DNA of 64,000 bases, taken from NCBI RefSeq assembly GCF_019649055.1, contig NW_026570499.1, positions 1 to 64,000 of the forward strand, read 5' to 3'. The translations under genes and the position numbers were made by a program. Below, one piece after another: positions 8,827 through 18,834 of this stretch. Positions within the stretch are counted from its first letter, which is position 1; each line of letters starts with the position of its first letter. The notes under the pieces are model-generated. The model ran no database searches and was not told where the DNA came from. It was given only the letters and a program-made list of their open reading frames with translations. This DNA is from Paramacrobiotus metropolitanus. Its lineage: Eukaryota; Tardigrada; Eutardigrada; Parachela; Macrobiotidae.

Positions 8827-11100
8827 ATAACACGGAATCAATTGGACTGCAACGGAACGGACAGTGTCAACTACGACCCGCTACCTAGAATCGACCACAG
8901 AAGTCGATTTGTCAACGGTAGCCGACCTCAGAAGTCACCATTCGACCAACCGACGTCGACCTGACGGAAGCATATGGAAATTACAGACGGGATGGTTTAT
9001 CGTAGCCTTTACTGACCACAGAAGTCGGTAATAGTGACCGCAAACCGCGACACCCGACTACGATTTTAGCCTGGACGGATTCTCCGTTTGAACCCGGACC
9101 TACAGGCTCTCAACCAGGAACCTGTACCTGGAGTCCAACCGCAGTCTCCCCCGGAGGATATCGGATAAACCAACCGATTCACCGGTGACCACGACTACGC
9201 GCGGCTTGACCGTGCTGCCATTACCTGAAGAGGAACAGCGACGGTGATTTGGCTACTGACGTACCAACGACTCCGCCGCGACCTGCTTCCCCATGTCTCA
9301 AATGGAACATCCTAGGCAGACCGTGTTAGAACACACGGCTCGCACCCCCATACAGATCCCTACGGACGTGTGATGTCTTTCCCCAACAGAAGCGGCAAGG
9401 CGTCACAGGTTCGCGGAACCGAACGGAGGAACTCCAAACCGGGGAAGTGAAGTGATCTGATTTTACCTCAGTCTGCACGCCGCATGGGGATGGGAATGGG
9501 CAGTCTGACATAAGTCGGGGCCCGATGCACAACGCTGCCGAGGCGCGAGAACCTTACGCCGGTTTGAAACCAAAGAGTCTGTCTTGTGGATTGGGACCAC
9601 AGAAGTCCCTTGATGCCACAAGCGACCTGGATGCATGCTGAATGGCCAACAGACGCCATGGAACTGCCGAACTTGACGGAACTCGGACCCGTCCAGAGGC
9701 AAAACCACCGACCCGAACCAGGGCATGTTAGAGGCATGAAAGAGACCATCGCTTCAAACAAACTTCGCAGAGATCGGAGGAGTGCCCAGACGACCTCTTG
9801 ACGGACGCAACCGACCCGGAAGAAGAATCACCGACCTTGGGTTGGATAACATTACGTCCGACCTCTGGTCGGATAAAATGGAAACCGGCAACAGGTCGGT
9901 TATGAGGATGATTCCACCGAAACAGACTTGTACGGCTCCACTTTTGAGCCTCTATACCGTAACTCACCTCGGTTGAACACGGAATTACGGAATCACCGAC
10001 CTCAGGTCGGATAACGTTCTAACCGACCTCGGGTCGGACATGAGAAGTAACCGACAACAGGTCGGTGGATGGAGACGCCATCCAGGATGTTCACGGAAAA
10101 CGACTTCCGGACAGAAGGAATCGACCTTAATCGACCTGGGACTTGGAGTAACCGACCTCCAGTCGGATAACATTATCACCGACCTCGGGTCGGAGAACCG
10201 GTCCAACCGACCACAGAAGTCGGTTAGGAACGCCGGATCGCTCGATTCGCTTGGAACACCAGCGGATCAGCCGAGATACGACCTTTGAACGGACCAGTCA
10301 CGTGGTAACCGACCTCAGGTCGTATAACATTACCACCGACCACGGGTTGGATAACATCATACCCGACCTCAGGTCGGACATCAGGAGTCACCGATAACAG
10401 GTCGGTGAAAGACGACTAAACTGAAGATCGGAACTGGAAACGACCTCGGAATGGACGAATTCGACCTAACGGGACTTGTTTGGCCCCACATGGGCCTAAA
10501 CAACACGAGTTACCGAGGTCGACCATGGAGGTGCGTTATCACCGACCTCAGGTCGGATACCCATCCTCGACCGACAGAAGGTCGGATGAACTACTATTGG
10601 ATGGAGGAGCAACAAATTCCGACCGGACCTTCGAGCCAGTTCGCCTCGGAAAAGTCTTAACCAGGCTCGTGGTAGCAGATTTAACGGTTTTAAACCGACC
10701 ACATTCCATCGGCGTTACCACTTGGCGACCACGGAAGTTGCACGACACAAGTACGGTTTTGTCCGACTTGACTTTTGGAATTCGGGACTTCGCCGAATTC
10801 CCTTGCCGCCGGTTAACTTGCCGGTAGGCCGACCTTGGTCCGACGACCTTGGTCCATTCCCCCTAATCAGAGAGGATGCTTCGGCATTCGCAACAGCGAC
10901 AGTGCCTCTCACTCCGGAGCGGATGAACACGAGTCGGATGTAAGTGTCAGCCGTGCTTACCCGACCTCGTACGGATTTACCGGTTACGTTAGGTAACCCG
11001 GGAACTGACGCCCCGGACCTGACACACCGGACTGCATTTAGACAGGAGACCCCGTGCAAACTCAAGACCCGTGGACGTCATCCTAGTCGGAATAAGCCCC
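8827..11100 (+). repeat. non-coding downstream region with an array of small conserved hairpins
   Basis: No long frame survives here, because TAA and TGA recur (often in GGATAAC). At least 18 short inverted repeats are seen. The prototype is CCGACCTCAGGTCGG: a 7-bp stem around one base in the prototype, but only 5-6 bp in many copies. Start positions are 8891, 9012, 9593, 9831, 9858, 9885, 9996, 10023, 10051, 10152, 10179, 10207, 10309, 10336, 10363, 10391, 10542 and 10571. From 9831 on they fall into clusters of two to four, spaced 27-29 nt apart, and the clusters recur about every 150-165 nt. The last member of a cluster usually carries an AACAG or ACAGAA loop. Several stems differ by paired changes or G-U wobbles. 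This could be a structured 3' RNA region of the preceding ORFs or an array of protein-binding palindromes. Confidence 0.8.
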
Positions 11101-12072
11101 CGGACAGATCTTTTTTTTAGTATTTTTGTACATTTTCTAACAAACGGAATTGTATTTTACTTAGAATCTCTAACCAGATCTGTTTTGCATTTACTTTTTG
11201 CTCACTGGAATTGTGATTAAACTTTATTACTCTTTACTTCGCGCTGTTTAACCGTCATTACTTTTCTTTTACTTTCTCCGCGAGCCAACAGAAGCAAGAT
11301 GCCAGGCCAACAGAAGCAATACCGGTCCAACAACGAACTGAGCGGCTTCCAGATTTGCGGCCGTGAGTTGCTTGCCTCTCATGGATCTGGAAGTGAAGGA
11401 TGGGACGGTCAACGGACACCGGACTCCCGCTGGAAGAGGACGCGTACCGGCGACCCCACATGGGTCGACCGGAGAGGTGCGACGCTGGTGCGGTACTGAG
11501 TCTGAGCATCCTCGCAGGAGCTCGGATTCCCGCCCAGAGGCATGTTAGAGGCACGACAGCCTGCGTGATAGATACGCCACTTTGCGTATGCGTATCACTG
11601 CACACATGCTGATTCGCCCTCTCTTGTACGTACGTGAGTGGCTGCACTGCACTCTCCGCCTATGCGGATACACCGCGGGCGCACTCACTGAGCATACTTG
11701 CTCTCTCGCTCCTCTCTCTCGCTGTATGACTCAGCGTATATTCGCTCGCGTTGGATACGAGTCCAGTCTGCGCACTCACATTCCATGTGTCTGGACAGCG
11801 TGACGCCGTTGCCGCCAGCACATTTCTTTCTCTACATTTTTATTACGCTCTAGAACTAGCTCGCAGCAACTTGACTTGCTGATTTCTGCCAGACACTGGC
11901 CTTTGTTGTGTTTTTCCCCGCATTCACGCGGCATTTGCTCCACTTTATTTGTACAATAAAGTCATCTGTGAGCTCTCTGTGCTTGCCTGTCACAGGTCTT
12001 TCTAAAAATTTCTGGCAAACGCTGATTTGGAAATTTAAGCGTCGGTGCACAAGAAATAAAAAAAACGTTTGT
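11101..12072. other. AT-rich stretch, then GC-rich stretch without a supported gene
   Basis: 11101-11280 is AT-rich with T-runs and could be 3' flanking or poly(A)-region DNA of the large block. At 11299 a 66-codon ORF begins with an Asn/Gln/Arg-rich start after an AG-rich leader, loosely like the context of the ATG at 177. It could be the start of another, truncated copy of the same element, but the resemblance is too short to be sure. 11640-11740 holds pyrimidine-rich CTCT stretches. Nothing else is recognised. Confidence 0.35.
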
Positions 12073-13015
12073 TTAGTCGCAGTTGATGTCCATTCCAAAC
12101 CACATTTTCGCCTTATCTCCATGTTGATTTCCCTTCTGGTCAACGCACCAGGATCCATCGCGATCGCTTTGCTTAGCGCTCCATTTTCCATTATCATCAC
12201 AACTGGGCACCCACTTTTCACCTTCGCAATAATAAAATAATGTTAATCCAAAAAGATTTAAAAGCGTAAAATCCGTACTATACTGTGAGATAGCTGGTGG
12301 CTGAGCTATGAAGTTTTAATCCATTTTTTAAAAAATAATTGTACGTCGATGGCAAGCGATTTCTGCACATTTTAGGTAGCGTACCTAACTGATCTACGCC
12401 TCGATCGCGTGCTTCTTTGCATGTACATTCGCCAGTGTTACGCATCACGAATTCCACGCATTTCTTTGATCTACGACATAATTAATTATCAGCATTTGAC
12501 CATACTTCGTTCATTCTGATATTGCTTTTTGTGTTAAAATAAAAATTTATTTCTAAAAGCAGGAACTAAAAATCTTTTGTACAAAGTACAATTCGTACAT
12601 TATCCTAGCAAACTTACAAGTTAGCTTAGGTTGATTTCGCATTGATTTATTGATTCGGATTACGTCGAGTCACGCGCGCGATTAAAGGGCCTATGGTCAA
12701 CCACAAGCTCGATCTGCACATTATGGGTTTTTATTACTATGATTTTAATAAGTTTATAATAAATTTGCCATTTTAATGCCATATTTATTTATTTAAGCTC
12801 TTTACAGTCTTCTATCGGCATGCATTTGTTTTATTCAAATTATTTTTAATTTTGCCTTTTGGTACCCTTTCCAAGTTGATTTAAAGTGTTACCGATTATG
12901 CCGCCATGTACCAAAGGTGGCTTGTAATTACTTACGGTTGGGATGATAATGCATGTGAATATTCCAGGACAATCACAAGCAAAAAAGTAGTTGCAGCTAA
13001 CGTATGCGTTCCCAT
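12073..13015 (-). CDS. small secreted protein with one divergent thyroglobulin type-1-like domain
   Basis: Three exons on the minus strand fit in phase: 12936-13015, 12385-12470 and 12073-12221. They give 104 residues. Exon 1 is a signal peptide (MGTHTLAATTFLLVIVLEYS, cleavage near ALSS). The mature protein reads C-x-EF...ECTCKEARDRG, then GEKWVPSCDDNGKWSAKQ, then SWCVDQKGN and a final INCD. This matches the order of a thyroglobulin type-1 domain, which is found in secreted protease inhibitors and matrix proteins. The usual QC and CWC cysteines are replaced (QS and SWC), so one of the three standard disulphides is missing. The final exon ends in TAA. A TATATATAG box lies on the minus strand near 13,109-13,120, about 95-105 bp upstream of the ATG. 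Gene structure is well supported; the domain call rests on motif order alone. Confidence 0.65.
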
Positions 13016-13105
13016 ATTGAATGCCACCAACCAAAAGGTCTCCAACAACCGTGAACTAGAGATGCTAAAATAATGCAAATTAAGGATCAAACCAAAACCG
13101 GGACT

Positions 13106-13122
13106 CTCTATATATAAGTATC
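13106..13122 (-). promoter_or_regulatory. TATA box of the thyroglobulin type-1-like gene
   Basis: TATATATAG on the minus strand, upstream of the signal-peptide exon whose ATG is at 13015, at a distance that leaves a 5' UTR of roughly 60-80 nt. It is called from sequence and position only. Confidence 0.4.
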
Positions 13123-13949
13123 GTCTGGCCAGCTTTTGCCAGTAATAAGTTGCTTCCGTGAAACAAAACCGGCATTTCCAGTCTACCCATGCAAATTACT
13201 TCCATTAAAGGTGGACATAATATTCCGATCATAAACAGATTTTCGAAGCTAATTGTGCGTGTCTGGCTCGGCTATCATCCAAAATATGAACGTACAATAA
13301 TGAGTAGCAGTTAGCAATGCAGATTGTTATTATAGTGGCGAGTCTTCATGCTGGTATAAGCCTAAAATGTTTTGCTTGAAACGAGTTAACCGCACCAAGC
13401 CGGGTCAGGCGGTTTAATCTTAGTGGAAGTCGGCTACTAAAAAAATATCGTGAGGAAGCGTATTTTGCACCGTCCGAAATATGAAATGCTTAATGCACTA
13501 TTAGCTATTGCTAACAAGTAATTCTAATACTTCAGCACTTAAAACCAACTGATCTTATGAACCCTCCTTACATGACGGAAATAGGCTATCACATTATTGA
13601 TGATTTGTAAATCATTCCATGCGAGTGCACAAATTTTAATTTAAGTGGTAACTTACTGTATTCGCAACTTCGCAACGCTGGTGTTCACCTGGAGCGGTGA
13701 CCAAATGGATGAAACCTTATTTGAATGGGAGAAGAGAAATAAACATTAAAATGAAAATGCCGATAGAAGATTGCAATGATCTTTAATTAATTATTAGTTA
13801 GTATGACACTACAATGACGAACATAGTGCAGATATGTCACAATCAAAGTAAAACGGATAAAAACCGCTCCTTATATGATAGTCACAGGTTCTGTTACAGG
13901 TTCTTTATTTGCTTGATTATTGCACATGCGATACAGAGACGCATACAGA

Positions 13950-14121
13950 GAATAAAAATTAAAAATGTTTTCTACGATTCGTACAAATATAATTATTTTT
14001 AGTCAAATTAACGTAAGTTTATTTCGCGCTCACTAAATCAGCGCGAAATAAACTTACGTTAATTTGACTTATAATTACATCTGTACGTACGAATCGTAGA
14101 AAACATTTTTAATTTTTATTC
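13950..14121. repeat. foldback (hairpin) element, about 172 bp
   Basis: A near-perfect inverted repeat. The inner arms 14002-14030 and 14040-14068 are 29 bp and identical in inverted orientation, around a 9-base loop. The homology continues outward, with a few indels, to 13950 and 14121. There is no coding capacity. It looks like a small MITE or foldback element; no target-site duplication was established. Confidence 0.85.
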
Positions 14122-14535
14122 GCACCGATCTGCAGGTGAGACTTTTTCTATTTCATTCCATTTTCTTGAAAGTTATTGCCCAGTTTCACAAGAAACCAAC
14201 GGTAGTAACGGAAATTGATTACGTTATTATACGGACTATACGGTTAGTCATCTTTTTAGGGATGCGTTCTTAATTAACCTAATTACGGGTGCGACGACCC
14301 GGTTTCAATGAAAACAATAACAATTTCGTACTGTAACCAAATGATGTTTCCAGACCTTTTCCATGGAACCGTTGCCGGTACAAATGGCGCACATCCGCTG
14401 TGTACTGGGAAATAAAAATTTATAAATTTACAACAAGGTGTCGACATGCGTACACCCGAACCGTTATCACCCCTGGAAGCCAGAACTATGAGCATAACAC
14501 GACACTGACCAGCAGAGTGCTACAGAGTAGCTTTG

Positions 14536-14542
14536 TATATAA
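14536..14542 (+). promoter_or_regulatory. TATA box of candidate neuropeptide gene
   Basis: TATATAA, about 97 bp upstream of the ATG at 14639, leaving room for a short 5' UTR. Confidence 0.45.
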
Positions 14543-14638
14543 CGAACGGCAAACAGATTTGAATTTGGGTAGGAAAATCGTTTGATACAGTTTTGTGTCC
14601 AACGGTATAGTCAAAATACGGTAACGCTAACAAATACC

Positions 14639-15946
14639 ATGGCGCACCGGCTTCGCTTTTCTCCTAGTAGTCTCCACAACGTTCCACTCCTTGTGGTGTG
14701 CATATTTGTTCTTATCGATATCCCGCAAACTTCGGCAGACGATGTTGTGGATGAAAAATTTATCAGAAATTTGAGTAAGTGTGAACGTAGCTAGTAGATT
14801 ATATTTTTACATGTGACTGCAGATAAAAGCATTTTGGATTGATGTAGCGATCGTACAGCTTACCGTGAAAAATCTTTGTGTGCTTAATTTATATTTTATT
14901 TAAATGCAGTGGAAGAAGGGTAAACCCTAAAATTTGAAATGGGTTTTTATTTAAATATATTTTTGAAAATTATGTCGATACAGAAATTACTCTGTAATTT
15001 GACTTGCGCTGTTGTAAAGTTTTGAGAATCCTTATGTAAACTTAGAAACGACTACAACAGAAGATAGATGAACGTAAAACTAATACTGCAACTAATGCGC
15101 AGCCTCTATCAAATCGATCAATGCAATCAACTGACATTTGTGGACAATTAGCCACTGGAGCTTTTGAATTATGTTAAATACGTAAAACTTCAATAGGCAG
15201 TTTTCCGCACGAATAAGCTGGCACGCGCAGCTGTACAAATTTATTGTTTTGAGATGGTTGAGCTCATCCGTCAGCTGTCTGTATATCCTATGTTTTAAAA
15301 AAAACCTGTATCTTTAAACCGGTAAAACTTTGTGCATAAAATAAGCACTCTAAGAAAGGTAATTGCTGTCCGGCGGCAGACCGGAAATAGTTTTAACCAG
15401 CAAAGTGACAAAGTGAAGTGACGTCCACTGTTTCAAAGCTCTATTATGTACGATTTTGACTTTTATACACCAGTTTCGTCTGTTTTAATTACAGGCAGTT
15501 TATATATGGCCTGCAACAGTCCGTGCGATCCGGATGTGCTGGCACTAAAGCTGTCGGCCTATCTACGATTTATGAATTCTAAACGTAGCGCTTTTCTAGA
15601 AGATGAACGGAACAAATTCGCCGAAGAGGCCCCCTGGTATTTGGGCAAGCGTAGTGCTCGCTCATCGTCAACATCATCATCATCATCATCCGGCCTATCG
15701 TCCTTCATTGACTATCCCACCAGCTATGGATGGAGAGTGGGAAAACGCACCGGCCTACCCGAGTGGGGGGATGCCGGTACGGTCCTCACTGATGGTGAGT
15801 CAGATGATGATGTCGTCACTGTGCCCAGAATCGCAGGAAGCGGCACTTATAGTCGGGCGGTGTTCGGTCCGGCAGCCATTTGGCTAATGCAGCCCCGGGC
15901 ACTTCGCGCGGAAAAATGGCGCTCTCTAATGAATCAGCCATGGTAA
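14639..15946 (+). CDS. candidate neuropeptide/peptide-hormone precursor
   Basis: Exon 1 is 14639-14774 (donor GTAAGT). Exon 2 starts at 15495 after TTTAATTACAG; phases agree. The N-terminus is a hydrophobic signal peptide (core VPLLVVCIFVLIDIPQTSA). The propeptide contains a Cys pair (CNSPC), a helix-prone stretch (DVLALKLSAYLRF), and two Gly-Lys-Arg amidation/cleavage signals: one after APWYL (about 15,641-15,655) and one after SYGWRV (about 15,731-15,747). A Ser run encoded by TCA/TCG repeats lies between them. A helix followed by an amidated C-terminus loosely recalls the NPF/NPY layout, but the RPRF/RYamide end is absent, so no family is assigned. A strong donor (GTGAGT) at 15795 may end exon 2; otherwise the frame runs to a TAA at 15944-15946. 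Confidence 0.55.
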
Positions 15947-17387
15947 TGCTGTTTTCCCCGTTGGACAATGAAAGAGATGTACGCGGCTGACTGGCCGGTA
16001 TATGCTGGGAAATATTGATACACAGGATTCCGGGAATGACGCCAAAACCACCTGTCAATTCACACAGCGGACACCAAGAGAACACAGCCATTGACCTTTC
16101 GGTTTTTCCATATTTGATCATAACTGCGTCTTATAGTACGCAAATGTTTGTACCCTATACCTGTACAGTTTTTTACAACTGTACAGTAGTTTTAACATTT
16201 ACTTCTACACAAAACAGTGTATACAGTTCTTGCTAGAAGCACTTGTTTAACATTTGAGCTTGTACTAATCCGATTATATATATATTCCGCATTGTACCAA
16301 TGCGTACGTTGCACTGTACTTTTATAAGAAGCGCGTTATATTTGCATTTTCTTTTAAAAATGTTGTTTACCAACCAAAATAAAGCTTCCTTTTCCCAACC
16401 GTGTAGAATCACTATTCCGTCGATTGACAATTTGCAGTGGATCGGTACATCGTCATTAAAACCTTTACAAAAATGTTCCCTGAATAATTGTATCACAATT
16501 CCCAGTATCTTATACAAAATGTACGGTATGTTTTAATATGTAATGCGCACGGGCAAGAGATAAAAAAGTATCGAATGCGAAGTTTTTATCGTAAGTTTAA
16601 ATTATACACTAGCAGTAAGTAATTTTTTCGAGAAATACTGTGCTGTTTTAGAAGAGCTCGAGTTAGCAGACTAGAACCACATAATTGCTTTTGGCCGGAC
16701 TTTTCTCATCACCCAAGCCGCATCCTTCACGGTAAACAGTATACATGCAATTAACAACATTTATATAGTGAAGCTATTCAAAGCTGGTTCAACAACGATC
16801 TGTTGATTTAGCTGGGGTCACATGTGCCAGAGCAGACCATTAGATTTGCATAACGAAACCACCAGAGTGTCATCATCTACGCTGGAAAAATATTAATGGA
16901 AGGGGAAAACGCGGGCACGCTCGCACGGGGAAACGTCCTTTGTACCCAATGTACAATGACGGATGTCGGACGTATACCACCGGATAATGTGACCATGAAA
17001 TATGCATTGCCCAACATCGTTTCCCAAACGTTAAGTACTTGACTGCAACACATGTATGTCTGCCGGTGCGTATATACATCAGTCTCTCCCGGCTCTCACC
17101 ACCGACGCTCTGCTCGACAGCACAGTTCCCGGTTTAATCCACTGGTGATTAATTGAAATGAACGTCGTTGAATCCCGGGTGCAATTGATGTGTATATAAC
17201 CGCGGCGCCGGCGATCCAGTTAAGCATTCACTTTTAAACCACCCGCTGCGTCGGACAATTTACGGCTGTCAATTTTCTTGTAAATTTCCACAGATTTACG
17301 TACCGGGATACACTTTGTTAGCCATAGTACCGGATACTCGGGTTTCGTATAGCATTATCATATACGCTTTTTTCCCGTATTAGCACC
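15947..17387. other. intergenic, AT-rich; possible promoter near 17190
   Basis: No supported gene is seen; short ORFs on both strands look random. If the preceding gene uses the donor at 15795, its last exon could lie here, but I could not single one out. A TATATAA-type box at about 17192-17199 precedes the next gene by about 190 bp. Confidence 0.35.
17190..17200 (+). promoter_or_regulatory. TATA-like box
   Basis: GTATATAAC followed about 25 bp later by TCCAGTTA, an initiator-like sequence, upstream of the secreted peptide gene. Position and motif only. Confidence 0.4.
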
Positions 17388-18834
17388 ATGGCCAACACTG
17401 TCCTGATCGTGGCGTTATGTGCACTGGTGTGCGCCTGCTTGGTAAACGGGGCAATCATTCGACAAGAGGGACAAGATCAGGAGCCAGGTAAGCTATGGCA
17501 TACAGTACAATATATATTGTAGCATACGGTACGATTGGGTAAAATCTGTTTTTGCTTAAAGTACCATTGCACAACACTAATCCTTATTTTTTATTATGAA
17601 AGCAATCACGTATACCATCACGGCGGTTGTACGCTTTGATTGAAAAACGTAACGCGGCAGTGCGATTTGTTTGACTGCAAAGGTCACGGCACAATGTAAC
17701 ATTGGCTACATAGCAGTTAGTTTTTACGATTAATACTGTACTCAATGATCTGTGGTACAGGCTTACAGCCACCAGTCTACATACATAGGCTGCTTTATGA
17801 AAGAGTATGTAACGCGTAGTCATTGCATTTTGTTAAAACCTTCACACTGCTCTTAACTGACGACAAAAAAATGTTCAGAAGCAGTCAGCTAGCAGCAAAC
17901 CCCAGCGCAAATATCATCATTTTGTTTTTTAAAAGTTGTTTTCAAAGAGCAAGTGAAATGCTCATCATATAAGTGAAGCCATGTACTCAGCGTTCAGTGT
18001 CTAGACTTATTAAATCCAGGCTACAGTCATGGATCAACCAATTTACTTTGACAGCCTTCTGGCGGAAATGCAGTACTACGGTATACTTTAACGTAATCCT
18101 GTTTGTTACCAATCAAATCAATCAGCATGGGAAAAAACTGTACCTAGTATGGCTTGACCAATTCGTTATTGAATTAAAATCTAGCGAAAAACAAGAAACG
18201 CGTTTCGCATTGCAAAGGTCATCAGACCTGCAAACACGCTAGTGCTTATTGCAGTGGTCATGCCTGTTTATGCTAGTGCATGAAGGGTATTATTTTGTAA
18301 ACCACAAAACAAGCATGGTTATGATGTTTAAAAATGTTGCAAATCTGTTTTTGATTTCAAATTTCAGTCCCTAGTGTATTAGCTTGATTAAGTGTGTTTT
18401 CAGTTACACGGTTGCATATTTTCTATCAAGGGCGGGTGCCTGGCTTACACAGTGCACGCCTGGTAAGGTCATCAATAGTGAACTAATTACTAAGTCTAGT
18501 CACGGTTACGCCTTATTGAACCAGATAAAAGGTAAGGGTGACCTTAGAGACACCGCGCCAGTAAACAAGTATTCACTGCGAAAATGATAAAAGACACGCG
18601 AATGTTCTTTTACAGTTGACTGGTGTTGTTGCAGAAAAGGGCATCGTTAGCCTGGATGCCGGCGGCATTAAAAGCGGCACCTGCATAACCCGAGCCGAAT
18701 ATCGCCGACTCATGGGTCTCTTGGAGGAATTACGGCGCCATCTGAATATGGATTACCTTACGGCCTACGCACCCGAAGAGTACCTTAGCCGAATACCGCA
18801 CAAACGGATGGACGCCAGTGAATTCTTAGGCTAA
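17388..18834 (+). CDS. small secreted peptide precursor with C-terminal amidation glycine
   Basis: Two exons in phase, 17388-17487 (donor GTAAGC) and 18635-18834 (acceptor TTGTTGCAG), encode 99 residues. Residues 1-21 form a clear signal peptide (MANTVLIVALCALVCACLVN). The mature part has one Cys after the signal, a helical segment (RLMGLLEELRRHLNMDYL), then a Lys-Arg site followed by MDASEFLG and stop. A terminal Gly after a dibasic site is the pattern of an amidated peptide, here ending -EFL-amide. This recalls EFLamide-type peptides of other invertebrates, but those usually come in several copies, so the family is not assigned. The gene has a TATA-like box near 17192 and a 1.1-kb intron. 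Confidence 0.6.

Larger units (their letters stand above)
13123..14638. other. intergenic region between divergent small secreted-protein genes
   Basis: AT-rich DNA with no supported gene apart from the foldback repeat listed separately (13950-14121). A TATATAA box at 14536-14542 precedes the ATG at 14639 by about 100 bp and is the likely promoter of the next gene. Confidence 0.4.

Noticed and set aside
8891-10585. CRISPR array or nuclear-receptor response elements
   Set aside because: The copies are short palindromes without unique spacers of constant length, in a eukaryotic genome. AGGTC half-sites occur, but the varied stems with kept pairing (such as GGGAC/GTCCC) do not keep the half-site.
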